A DNA stretch of 64,000 nt from positions 8,308,001 to 8,372,000 of the forward strand of contig JAJQJQ010000003.1 in assembly GCA_028622995.1 (NCBI GenBank), written 5' to 3'. Each line of letters begins with the position of its first letter. The first letter of the stretch is position 1. The position numbers and the translations under genes were made by a program. Below are positions 11,508 to 25,100 of the stretch, piece by piece. This stretch comes from Panagrolaimus kolymaensis (taxonomy: Eukaryota > Nematoda > Chromadorea > Rhabditida > Panagrolaimidae). The notes under the pieces are model-generated. The model did not search any database. It was not told where the DNA came from and worked only from the letters and a program-made list of their open reading frames with translations.

Positions 11508-13696
11508 ATGAAAAACTTAGAAGTTGATGATACCGGTGGCGGACGAGAGCGAGTCCACAGTCATCATAGCCATTCAGAAGTGGTGGAAGAAATGTTGCAC
11601 ACTAAAGAAATGGAAGCTGAAACAAAATTAGAGGAAGTTGGAATTATTGAACCTCCCGATGGTGGATATGGTTGGGTTGTGGTTATCGCTTCATTTTTTG
11701 CTAATGCAGTTGTGGATGGAATTATATTTTCAATTGGTGAAACTATTTTACCTATTTGGGAAAAGGAATTTAAATCTAATACTGCTACGGTTTCAATTGC
11801 TACTTCACTTTTAGCTGGGTCATATTTGCTTACAGGTTACTAACTAACCTCAAAAAAAGTTCTCTCAAAGCCTATTTAAAATTTATTTTAGGCCCTATTG
11901 CCAGTGCATTAGCAAATCATTTTGGTTGTCATATGGTTGCAATCGCAGGTACCATAATTGCTGCTTTGGGATTCTTTGTGAGTGCCTTAATGCCGGCTCT
12001 CCCAGTAATTTATTTCACTTTTGGAATTGTTGGTGGTGTTGGATTTGGTTTAATTTTCCTTCCCGCTGTAGTTATAGTTGGTCAATACTTTAGTAACAAA
12101 AGAGCTCTAGCTACTGGTATAGCTGTTTGTGGCTCGGGTATTGGAACATCAGTTTTTAGTTATGTAAGTTTTTTTGATCATTTTCTTTATTTCCATGAAT
12201 TTTGAAAAACAATTCTAGTAACTTCAGCTTAATCCACTCATTTTGGAATTATGTGGTGGGAATTGGAGATTTTTTATGTTTACCATTTCTGCAATAACGT
12301 GTTCATGTTGTATTTTTGGTTATTTTTTTAAACCTCTCCAACCCACAGTTTCACAAGTTAAAAAAGCCGCGGAAATTGCAAAAGAATATATGGAACAAAA
12401 ACATGAACTTCTCGAACATGAACCTTCCGTGGAAGTTATCGAAGAAGATAATAAATATATTCCATCTGGAACTGTAATTGAACGATTTCCAAGGCAATCA
12501 AATTTACAAGCGCCTTTAAGAACAATAAATCCGGAAACTCCATTTTTATCAACCCTTTCACTTAATACTGGCGCAGATAGTGAACATGCTATTTGGAGTT
12601 CAGAAGCTGGAGCTTTGAATGTAACTCGAAAAAGTTTAACCGCTTTAAATCGACCTCTTTCAAAAGCAGATATTTTTTATCCTGGTTCAACTCAAAAATT
12701 AAACGAACGAACGCAAGATGCAACTCGTATGCAAATTTTCCTAATATTTAACTAAAAATGATTAAAAAAAATTTAGATAAGGCTCACCGATCTGTTTCTG
12801 CTTTGAGCACCACTCATCCCCATCATTCTCAACTCATGCTTAGCTCCGCAGCTTTACCAACAACTGAAAGTTATGCAACAGGAAATTGGAGTGAAGGAAT
12901 TTTTTCTGCTTTGCGATTATTATTTGATTTTGATTTACTTTATTCTCCAACATTTCATGTTTTGGCAATCAGCGGTTTCTTAACTCTTACATGCTTTTTT
13001 GTTCCATTCATGTTCCTTGGACAATCTGCGATCGAGAAAGGTGTGGAACCACATTTAACTAAATATTTAGTTTTTTCTCTTGGTGCTGTAAATGTTATTG
13101 CTCGAATAATTTGCGGGTTTGCTTTTATCAAATTTTAAAATTTATTTTTAATCCATATTTTTAAGGTATATCTCAGATCATCCAAAAGTGGATCCATTAT
13201 GGTTAACAAATATTAGTTTAATTATCGCTGGTTTAGTAACTATTGGAGTTCCATATGTTCATGAATTTTATCAATTTATTATTTATTGCATATTTTTTGC
13301 TATTGGTGTTGCATGTTTTGCTGCTTTGAGATCCATTATTGTCGTGGAACTTTTTGGACTTGAAAGATTAACCAGCGCCTATGGCATTTTGTTATTGTAT
13401 ATGGGTGTTGCAGCATTTGTTGGACCACCTTTTGCAGGTAAAATTTTTTAGAAGCGAAATTTAAAAAAAACTAATTATGTTTATTAAATTAATTTTTAGC
13501 TTATCTCAAAACTGTGACAAATAATTATACGCTTTCATTTATGGTTATGGGTGCTCTTATGACATTAAGTGGAGTGATTGCAATACCTCTTCGTCGAATA
13601 AATGAATGGGAACTAAATAGAAATCAAGAAAAAGCAAACCCCGTGGAACTGAAGCCACTAAATAAAAATGGCAGCAATAACCACAATAATCATTGA
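11508..13696 (+). CDS. Monocarboxylate transporter-family (SLC16-like, MFS) protein
   Basis: Six exons (11508-11835, 11892-12163, 12228-12726, 12777-13116, 13166-13437, 13500-13696) join in phase to 635 residues. The start of TM1 carries the MCT signature PPDGGYGWVVV. The first six TM segments follow, including IVGGVGFGLIFLPAVVIVGQYFS and KRALATGIAVCGSGIG, as is usual for the family. A long cytoplasmic loop of about 200 residues precedes the second six-helix bundle, as in animal MCTs. IICG|YISDHPKVDPLW bridges exons 4 and 5 at the conserved loop between TM8 and TM9. The protein should be a plasma-membrane proton-coupled or facilitative carrier of monocarboxylates or related metabolites; the substrate cannot be read from sequence. 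The start lies 20 nt after a 5' UTR splice acceptor. Confidence 0.9.
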
Positions 13697-16138
13697 AAGG
13701 CTGGCATCAAAAAACGGGGCAAAAATAAAAAAAGTGACAGTGTTTATATTTTTTTCTGTGATATTTTTTTTGAAAGATATTAATTTTTTGATAATTGGAT
13801 TTAGCTGCAAAAAAGGAAGAAGAAAAAAATAAATAATTTATATTCTTTATCTTTAAAGCGGTCAAGGAAGCGTGAAGCTTTTTGCTTTTGAAAAAAAAAT
13901 AAGAAAAATAGGTGAAAGCGGCGTCGGCGACGACGGCGTGTTGATACAAGCAAGATAGATTACAATCTTTCACTTCAGTTTCGGGGTCGTTAATCCCTCA
14001 AAAACAAAAAAATCTTCAAAATAAAAAAACAGAGAAATTTGAATCTTCCGAAACTAACTTCCTTTTTAAGCTGTTAAAAAAATGGAACACCAGCACAACT
14101 AAAAAAGAAAAACATCCATCCAATCCTCAGATTTTTTTATTTATTGTTTTTTCTTTAATTCTTATTTCAACTCACTTTTTTTCCTTTAAGAGACTGCAAT
14201 ACTTAGCAGTTTTGTTGCTAACATTTTTGTAACTTTTAATTTACTTTGATTTTTTTTATTTTTCTATCCAGTCAGTTTGACTTTAAAGATGACCAACCAA
14301 ATTTACTCTCACTCATTAAATTTTTTGAGCTAACAACAGTCAGGGCTATCCTAGAGCAAATAATAAATCTTACATTAGCCAACAATAATTATTCATTCCC
14401 TCATCTTTTTTTTCATTCTCGTATATGGTTTTATAAAAGGTTAGTAACGACAACGAAGACGACGATAACGATGTCGATGATTTCTTAAGCACCCTCTTTC
14501 TCTACTCTTTACTACTTACCACACGAGAAAATAAAAAAAGTTCGCACAAAAATGGTGAAGAAGTTAAAAAAAAATATCGATCAACATCATCGAATTCTAA
14601 GCAGCCAAGTCAAAAAAAAAAAGTTAAGCTAGCGGACAACGGAAACAAAGCTTATTCGTTCGGAGGGGTTAAGAAACGAGTGAGAACGTAAGATTTTCCC
14701 TTTCTTGGTCAGTCGATAGATAGATAGATGGATGCTGGTCAGTAAGTAAGTCAGCTAACCAGCTAGCGAGTCCATTTTGCGCGACGATAGTAGTAGTGTT
14801 GCTTGCCTGCCGCCTGCCTGCTTGCTTAACCTCATCTATCTCGAAATAATAAATAATAATGTCGTTGACGTCGTTTTTATTTTTTTCTAATTTTTTTTCT
14901 TGCTTTGATAAATCAACTCACACGTAGATTTACGTTTTTTCTTCGATGAGTATTTTTTTACCTTATTGAAATTGTACTTTTCTTTTATTTCTTCATTTTT
15001 TATGAGCTTTGTTGCTTTTTCGAAAGAATTTTTTTGTTATTGTATTGTTTTTATGCAGTTTTTTTTTTAAATTAAATTTAATTGTAATTTTTTTCTTGTC
15101 ATTGCAAAGTATTGTGTTTTATCTATTTCACCTATTTTTTTTATTTGTTTTTGAATTGTTTTTAAAAGGTGTTTTTTTACAACTCATATAAGTAATTAAA
15201 AATCCTGTTCAAGAATAACTCTTGGTCAAAATGGTTGCTTTACACTTGAAACTAACAAGATGAGCTCAAGCATGTCTGTTAAGAAAAATAAAAGCTTTTT
15301 TTTATTATCTATTTTGGTTAAAAATTTTAAAAATAGGCCCGAATTTAAATTACTAAAATTAATTTATCTTACTTTTATATTAAAGCTTTGGCATCTAAAA
15401 ACAACAATTTCAAAAATTAAATGTTTTTTAAAACTCTTTTCCACTTATCACAATTTTATCCCTCTCTTACTTTTTTATTTTCTTACTAATTTTTGTACTT
15501 CTCTCTTTATCTCTCACTCATTAAGAATATAGAGAGAAAATTTGAACATGTTTTTGTTGCTCGAACACACACTTCTTCTTTTCTTTCTTTCTTTTTTTCC
15601 TGCGCTCTCCTTAACGGCCAATATATTCGATTGGATTCGGGTCATCATTCTATTGGAAAATGGTGTTCTTCTTTACCCAGAAGCAAGAAGAAAAATAAAA
15701 TTCTTCCCTTTTTTATTTAATTTTCTTACCTTTTTTCTTGATTATGCCAGCGACGAAAGAAAAAAAACGGATTCCTTAAGGCCAGCCAGCAATCGGTTGG
15801 TTGACCCGCCTTAACCCATTCGCGTGGTAGTAGTACTGATTTCTATCGGCGATTACGACGACATTATTGACCGATTGCCCCTTTCCTTCCTTTCCTGCCT
15901 TTCTTTTCTACTGTTTATTTTTTATTTTTCCTCTTGAGCTTCCAGTAAAAAACGCGTTTACCTCGATTTTTTTCCTCGAGAAAGTATCAGATTTGTCCTC
16001 CTTTTTTAAAAAATTACTCTTTCCTTTTTTTAATTTTTATTATTTTGGCTTATTTCCTTATTTTTATTAAAGAGTCTATTCTCAATTTTTTAAATATTTT
16101 ATAGTTTACGAGTGCACTCCATTAGAGCACAATTCCAA
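13697..16138. other. Intergenic and putative promoter / 5' UTR of the Uninflatable-like gene
   Basis: Mostly homopolymer-rich, with two islands of more balanced composition. One is 14630-14830, with GATA repeats, TCAGTAAGTAAGTCAGC and CTTGCCTGCCGCCTGCCTGC. The other is 15770-15890, with CCAGCCAGC and CGATTACGACGACA. An acceptor (attttatag) at about 16096-16104 precedes the start exon, so at least one noncoding exon should lie in this interval, plausibly in one of these islands. Confidence 0.45.
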
Positions 16139-19100
16139 ATGGGTTTACAGGCCGCAATGGCCTCCGCTATATTTGCGGTGGTATTGCTGGCCAATTTTGG
16201 CATAGCACAGGTATTTTTTTTATGAACATTTTTCGAACTTTTTAAATTTAACTTTTTATTTTTTAAGTTTTCCTCCTCAACCCGAGCTTTTCAATTTAAT
16301 TCAACTTTATCAAAACCTGCCCTCACAGATATTTCGCTGAAATGTCCTGAAGGTTGGGAATTAGAGGGAACCAAATGTTTTAAAGTATATCATTTGGAAA
16401 AATCTTGGCCTCAAGCTTTAATTTTTTGTGGTCGTTATGGAAGTTTACTAGCAAGAATAGAATCACAAAAAGAAAATACATTTATAACTAAATTATTAAA
16501 TCGTCCACAAAGATCTGCAAGTGGAACATTAAAATCTGAATATTGGATTGGTAAGAATTTAATTTAAATTTTGGTTTTTGAAGAAAAATTTATTATAAAT
16601 ATTTTTTAAAGGTCTTATTAGTCAACAAAATGGTGACGATGATTCAATGTTTATTTGGTCTGATGGTAGCATGGTTTCAAGATATACAGGTTTTTGGGCT
16701 AAAGGTCAACCTGATTATCAAACTGGAAGTTGTGTAAAAGCTTCGACCATCAATGACCATGGTTCACCCCTTTCAAATGTGGCATGGCATCTTGAAATGT
16801 GTAATATGTTATTTCCATTCGTATGCGAACTTCAAGCTTGTGTCAAAGGTATTTTCTTTAAATGTTTTTGTTTACAAATTACAAAATTACAAAAACTTTC
16901 GATTTACTATTTATTTTTTTTGTAATATTTTATTTTTACTCGGGAAAGTTTTTTTGTGGCCTTTTTATTGACCTAATTTTTCTTTTATTTTTGAATATTG
17001 ATACTTTTTTTTGGGTGAGCAAAGAAGGGGTTCTTCATTTAAAGAAAGATATGGATAACCTTGAACTAGACCGTTGACAACCCGACGACGACGACAATCG
17101 ACAATCGGGAAGGCATCCATCGTAATAGTTTGTTGTTAATCAGCAGAGAGAAAAAAAATCAAAGAGATGAATGACTTACACAAGTCAATACAAAACAAAT
17201 TTAATTGGCTCGAGAAAAAAAGAAGAATAAAAAATAAAGCCGCTATCATCGAGTTAAAATAAAATAAGTGATTAATTAGGTCAAGACATTTAAAAATTTT
17301 GGAATTTTTTAGTTTTGAAATTATTGATTAAAAAATTTTAAAAAAAACATAAATTAAGCAAAAAAAAATTGATTTTGTAATAAAAATAAAAATTTTTGTA
17401 GGATCTTTCTTTTGCCACAATGGTGGATGTGTATCTGAATCGGCTCATTGCAATGGCATCGATGAATGTGGAGATCTTAGTGATGAACTTAATTGTCCTG
17501 CTTCACATTCGGATTTGGCATGTCTTAAATATGAAAAAGGTGAATCAGGCAAAATTCAATCACCAAATTATCCATCCAGTTATCGAGCGAATTCTAATTG
17601 CCGATGGGTTATTGAAGGACCAATAAATTCACGAATTCAAGTAATTATATATTTTTTAAGAAATTTTTTAAATATTTTTGCAACAATTTTTTAGTTTACA
17701 TTTGATTCTTTTGAAACAGAAGAAAATCAAGATATTGTAACAATTGTCGATGGTGGACCATCAGAAAATGCATCATTAGCTATTGATACTATTTCTGGTA
17801 CACCTAAACTTGATAAACTTTCATATACTTCAAGCACAAATATGTTAGTTATTCGATTCCGTTCTGATACTCTTATTCAAGCTAGAGGTTTTCAAGCTTC
17901 ATGGCGAGCAGGTATCTTTTTTTCTAAAGCATCTGTTATTTATTAGATTTTTTGATCGTGGAAAAAACTTTACCATAATTAATTTTTTTTAGTATCATTT
18001 TCATGCGGCGGTAAACTCAAAGCCCAATTATATGCTCAATCATTTTCAAGCCCCGAATATCCTCATGAATATCCAAATGGTTTAGAATGTGTTTGGAGAA
18101 TTGATGCTCCACAAGGTCAATTAATTTCATTAAATGTAAGTTACCATTTTTTTAAAAAGCAACAACAAAAACATTTAAATTTTTAGATTGATAATTTTGA
18201 TTTGGAAGATGATAGAGATTTCGTTATTATTTATGATGGAGCAAAATCATCTGCACCAATTTTAACGAAATTAACTGGTCGACAAGATAATGAAACAGCA
18301 AATCTTTCACAACTTTTAATTTCAAGCCAAAATCATTTATACGTTTATTTTTATTCGAATTATGCCATTTCTGGAAAAGGCTTTTCTATTAGTTATAAAC
18401 GCGGATGTGATAATGTTATTCGTCAAACACATGGCCAGCTACTCTCACCCGGGCATACTCTAGTTCCATATCCCGCATCTCAAACATGCAAATATACTAT
18501 TGAATTACCCGAAAATCGAGAAGATCAACCAATTAGCGTTGCAATAAATCATTTTGATGTTTCAAGTGATGATTCGCTTCAATTTTTTGAAGGCGGTGAG
18601 TATGGTAGATCCTTGCATGAAAGTGAAGGCTTTAATGAAAATGTCCGACCTCCTAAAATGATTTTCTCTAAACAAAGTAAACTTCAACTTGTTTTCCAAT
18701 CGAATTCAGTAAGAAATTCACTTGGATGGAATATTACTTTTTCAACAAATTGCGCACCTTTGGATATTCCTAGTTCTGTAGTAGTTTCAACTCATAATAC
18801 TGCTTTCAATACAAAAGTATTTGTTTCATGCTCAGATAAAGGTTATGAATTTGTTAATGGCCGAGGTCGAATGTTTGAAGTTCAATGTTTGTTAGGTGGT
18901 CGATGGACTGAAAACAGGATTCCTACTTGTCAACGTAAGTTTTTCTTTTCAGCATTTTTTAAAAAAAATATGCATATTTTTAGCTGTTTATTGTTCGCCA
19001 GTACCCCAAATTGCTAATGGTTTTGCCATATCTGCCACCAATGTTTCATATGGCGCTGTTGCGAAATATAGTTGTTATGAAGGTTTCTCATTTTTGAGTG

Positions 19101-22100
19101 GTCGAAGAACAGAAGAAATTATTTGTAATGAAAATGGAAATTGGAGTTCAGTACCTCAATGTAAAGCAGCCGCATGTCCAGCTTTGATTTCATTTACTAA
19201 TGGTGAAAGAAAATTATTGTATGGTGATGGAACCAGTTTTGGCACCGTATATTCTTTTGAATGCGCTGCAGGACATCGACGTAAAGGTGCCGCAACAATT
19301 TTATGTCAAAATAATGGGGATTGGTCGACGCCACAACCTAAATGTGAAAGTAGGACAAATTTATTTCTGAAGAAAAAATTTAAATAAATATGAATTTTTC
19401 AGAACTTGTTTGTACAAATATTCCTGACATTCAACATGGCAGACTTCTTGCTAAAGTCCCAGGTCGTTTGGAATTTGATGATATTGCTAAAGTTGAATGC
19501 AACCCTGGATTTAAAAGCAATGGAGTCGATAGTGTTAAATGTTTGGCCAATCAAACTTTAAGCATGGTTCCTCATTGTATTGATATTGATGAATGCGCAG
19601 ATCAAACTGCAAGTTGTTCGGCTAAAAGTACAAATTGCAATAATTTACCTGGAGGATATTTTTGTGAATGCAAACAAGGTTTTAAATCTCAACTTGCATG
19701 TCAAAATCCAGTTGCCTTATTTACTCCCAATGTTATTTCATCTTCTGAAGGCCCATCCTTTCCAGCTTTAAAACATTCTAGCACTGGTTGGTGCGCTTTG
19801 AAGGATGATAATCGGCGAACTTTAACTTTCACTTTTGCTGTTCCAAAAATTATTGAACGGCTTAGAATTGAAAAAACCGCTGGTGCCGCATATCCAACAA
19901 GATTGAGAATTAATTATGCCATGGAAGATGGAATAAAACTTAAAACTTCAAAGCTTTTAACAAATATGACAACTCGAAATGTTGGAATTGCTGGAAGCGA
20001 ATTGCTTGTTTTGGATCCTCCTCTTGAAGCTAAAATATTCCAAATTGTTATTGAAGAATTTAAAGAAGCTCCATGCATTAAGGTGGATTTACTCGGGTGT
20101 CAAAAAACTAGTTGCACAGGTAATTTTTTTTACAATAACTTTTAAAATTTTGGCTTTGAAATGCATTTTTAAACAAATTTATGAAACATTTTCTATATTT
20201 TTAAAATTTAGATATCAATGAATGTGAAGAAAATAATGGTTATTGCGAACATCATTGCATCAACATGCAAGGCACATACCGTTGCTCTTGCGACGATGGC
20301 TATGACCTTTTTATGATTGATGAACAAAATGGCGTTAAAATTAAAGAAGGTGAAACAGGAAATGATATCCACGATGCAGTTAGATTTAATAAAAGTTGTG
20401 TTCCAAGCCAATGTCAACCTTTAACAGTTCCTGAAAATGGAGAATTATTATCCACTGCAACAATGTTCCATTTCCCTATCGTCGTTGAATTCCGTTGCAA
20501 TTTTGGCTATCAAATGATGGGTCCAAGTCATCTTAAATGTTTGGTTGATGGAAATTGGAATGGCACTTCACCTTTCTGTATTCGTAAGTTTTTTATTGTT
20601 TTAGAACCAAAAGTCTAATAAAAAATGATTTAGCTGCTGCATGTCATGGAGCCCAAAATAATACTGCCATTGGATTATTTGTTACTCCAGAAGGTCCTAT
20701 TCCATATGGACATAATGTTAGCATAGTTTGTAGCCAGCAAAATCGGCCAGGTAAATTTAAAAAAGCAAAACTATTTTACAAAACGTGTATTTTAGCTCCC
20801 ATTTCTCCACTTTCTGGATTCCGTCAATGCATATACGATCCACAAATGGATGGCCCAGAATATTGGTTATCTGGACCATCAATTTATTGCCCATTAGTTG
20901 ATTGTGGCCCTCCACCAGTTTTAGCTGGAGTTTATTATGAAGGCGATGATAATAGTTTTAAAGTTGGAAGCACTTTGGCTTTCAGCTGCCGACCACCTTA
21001 TTCACTTACTGGAAAATCATCTTATGATGATCGAATTATTCGTTGCAACGTTGATGGAAGTTGGGATCTAGGAAATTTACGTTGTGAAGGTCCTGTTTGT
21101 GTTGACCCTGGATATCCCGATGATGGAACTACCCAACTTGAATCTGTTGAAGAAGGTGCAATTGCAAGATTTTCATGCAATCGTCCAGGATATCAACCAT
21201 TCCCATCGTCAGCTATTAATTGCACCCTTGGAACTGCATGTGTATTAAGTGAAGATGTGGGAATTTCATCTGGGTTTATTCCAGATGGAGCATTTGCTGA
21301 TAATTCTGATAACACTCTTTGGGGTTATGAACCTCATAAAGCAAGATTATCATCGACTGGTTGGTGCGGATCCAAGGATGCTTTTATTTTCCTTTCGGTC
21401 GATCTTCAAAGAATTTATACTTTAACAACTTTGAGAATGGCAGGCGTGGCAGGAAGTGGATATCTTAAAGGCCATGTTACTAAAATGCAACTATTCTATA
21501 AAGTTCAATTCAGCCAAAATTATGATACATATCCGCTTGAATTTGAAACTCCTTCTGGAAATCACAACCAAATGTTCCAATTTGAACTAAACCCTCCACT
21601 TCGAGCTCGTTATGTTCTTTTGGGAATTACTGAATATGAAACCAATCCATGTTTGAGATTTGATATGCAAGGTTGTTTGGCACCTCTTTCAGCAGCTCAT
21701 GAAATTCCTACCCATCTTCAAGTTGGATGGAATTCAAGCGTGCCACAATGCATCGATGCTGAAGCTCCAGTTTTCCATAATTGTCCACAAAATCCTATTT
21801 TTATTATGTCTGATGAATTTGGACAACTTCAACCTGCAAATTATTCAATTCCCACAGCTACAGATAATTCGGGTTCCATTGCATTTATGCGTATTCAACC
21901 TACAAATTTTGTTCCACCTCGTCCAATCACATCTGACACCGATGTAATTTACACTGCATTCGATGATGCTGGAAATTCAGCTGAATGTATTGTAAAACTT
22001 AGGATTCCAGATACTCAACCACCAGTAATGAAATGTCCCGAATCTTATGTAATCCCTGCAATGGAAGATGAAAAAGAAAAAGTTTTGTATTTTAATGAAA

Positions 22101-25100
22101 GTTCTGTGGAATTGGCGGTTCAAGATATTTCAAATATCACTGAAATCATTTTCACTCCAACCAAAACAACTTTAAAACTTGGCGGATATTCTACCATTGA
22201 AGTATCTGCAACGGATCAATATGGAAATAAAAATAAATGTTCCTTCCAAGTTGCATTAATGGCTGATCCATGCAGTAAATGGTCGTTGAACAACGATGAA
22301 AGCAGCACCATAAAAGAATGCACTAAAATGGGAACTGAAACTGTTTGCAATATCAAATGTGGCCAAGGCTTTAGATTTGTTGATGAAACTAAAGTTGTAA
22401 CTAAATTTAAGTGCAATGAAGGCAAATGGACTCCATCAAATAATCCACCGGCTTGTGTACCAATTGCCCAAGAACCTGCTAGATATGAACTTAATGTAGC
22501 TATTCGATATTCTGCTCCTGCCCCCGTTGATGACAGCTGCATTAAATCTTACACAGATATAGCCGCAAATTATTTTGATACTTTGGATACAGTATTGAGT
22601 CAAAGATGTTCAAGCAGTGTACAAGTTTTTGTTCGATTTTTAAATGTCAAATTCACGATGCATGGAAATGAGATAGTTGGAAATTATACCGTTCAAATTT
22701 TACCAACTGTTTTACAAGATGTCTTTTATGAACTTTGTGGTTTAACAATGAGAACTATATTTGATTTGAGAATCCCCGGCGCTACCACTCCCATTCGTAG
22801 TTTGCTTATGCTTAGTGGAGATTCCATTGCTTCTCAAGGTGTTGGATGCCCATCTATGAATGCAACCTCTACTACCGTAACTCAAGGTTTTGGTTGTGCT
22901 GATGGTGAAATCCTTCGAGCTGGAGCTGATAAAGATACTCTTCCAGAATGCTGTAAGTTTTAAGACTAACAAACAATTTTAAAAATTATAAATGTGTTTT
23001 TTTAGTGCCATGTTCCAAAGGCACTGTCTATGTTAACAACACATGTGTACAATGTCCAGTTGGAAGTTATCAAGATGAAAATGGAAAACTTACATGTAAA
23101 TCATGCCCAGCTCAAACTTTCACTCATTTTGCTGGCGCTCAAAGAATGGATGCTTGCTTATCAGTTTGCGGAAATGGCATGTTTAGTTTTTCGGGACTTG
23201 TTCCATGCCAACTTTGTCCCCGACATACTTTTGCTGGACCACCAATTATGGGTGGATATAAACAATGTGATTCATGTCCAGAAGGAACATATACTGCAAG
23301 ATTGGGTTCAACTGGTCCAAGTCAATGTAAACAACCTTGTCAACCTGGAACTTTCTCCACCACTGGTTTGGAACCATGTTCACCATGCCCTCTAAATTAT
23401 TATCAAAGCAGTCTTGGGCAACAACGATGCATCGAATGCGCAAATAATACTTATACCAAAGATATTGGAAGTTCAAAAGATAGTCAATGTGAAGAATTAA
23501 CTTGCACCAAAATGCAATGTCAAAATCGTGGAACTTGCAATATTTTAAATCATAAAGAAATTTGTGATTGTCGCCCCGGGTATACTGGAGAATTCTGTGA
23601 AGAACAAATGCCACTTTGTGATATTGATCCTTGCTTTAATGGTGGAATTTGTGAAGCCACTTCTGGAACATTCCGTTGCATTTGTCCTCAAAGTAATCAT
23701 TTGTTTAATTTATTTCCTTTTTTATTATTTGTTTTAATTAATTTTTTTAGACTTTACTGGCGCTCGATGCCAATTTGGTCCTGATGAATGCGTTGGTGTT
23801 AATTGCCCCAATGGAGGTGTATGCCAAGATTTACCCGGTTTGGGAACCAGTAGATGCCTTTGTCGCACTGGATACACAGGACCCGATTGTTCTCAACTTG
23901 CAGATCCATGCTTAATGGATGCTCCATGTAAAAATGGTGCGGATTGTATTCCCCTTCAACTTGGTCGATATAAATGTAAATGTTTACCCGGATGGGAAGG
24001 GCCAAATTGTGATCGAAATATTGGTAAGTTAGAACCTTTTTATTTTTTAGTAAGAAAAAAAAAATAATTACCATAAACAAAAGAAATCTGTGACACGCAT
24101 TTTTGAGAAAATAAAATGGGAAGAAATGAGAAATACACACAAAAAAAAGAAAAAAAATACTTTTAGAAATTTTGCTTACTGCAAAACCAAAAAGAGAGAG
24201 ATCGATGAAAAAAAGGAAGAGAGTTTAAAAAAAGCGAAGAGGTACTGACGCAACAACAACAAAAAAAAATAATTACATTTTTCTTTTTATCTTTTAAGCA
24301 ACATTTCCTTTGGCAGCAGCATAATTAGGATTAAAAGCAGGTTGGGTTGGTGGAGCTGTGGGTTCGGTTTGAGCAACAGGATGAAAATTTCTATAATCCT
24401 TTAAAAGATCTTGATAGAATTTTCGAGTAGCACAAAATCCAAAAATTGTGTAGCATGAGAAGAAAAATAATAAAATTGCAAATATGTATGACATTTGTGA
24501 GAGATCTCCATGTAACCCTTTCCGTTCATCAGGCGAGAAATCTTGTTTCATAACAAACTAAAAAAAAGTTAATTTAAATTTAATGCTTTTAAAAATAAAA
24601 AAATCATTGAAGCGCAAAAAATTAATTTTTATTTTATTTTTACTTTGCATTTATTTATATTTATTTTTTTGTCGATAATATTCAGAATTTATTATGTAAA
24701 GCCTCATCTTCTCCTCTCTTTTTTTGTTAAAAATTATTGGAAGGAAAGGAAGAGAAAGAGCTTTGGTCTGTGTCGAAGTGAAAAAGGTGCACTTAGACCT
24801 CATTTTTTTCTTCTTTTGCAGCATGAAAAAAAAGTGTGTATTGACGATCTCAAAAAAAAAGAAAACCGAGTGCGACGACAACACAGGCTTGTTTTTGCAT
24901 CCATCAACGTGACTCAATTTTCTCCTTATTTTTATTTTTTATTTTTTTGGAAGTCCAAAAATGCAGAAAGAAAAAAAGAATAGTTTTTTTTTCAAAAATA
25001 AAAACTAAGAAAACTATCGAAGTAAAAATATAGACGACTAACCTCAATGACATTGATAATAAAATTGTTGAATTTTGATGCGGCTCCACTGAAGTAAAGA

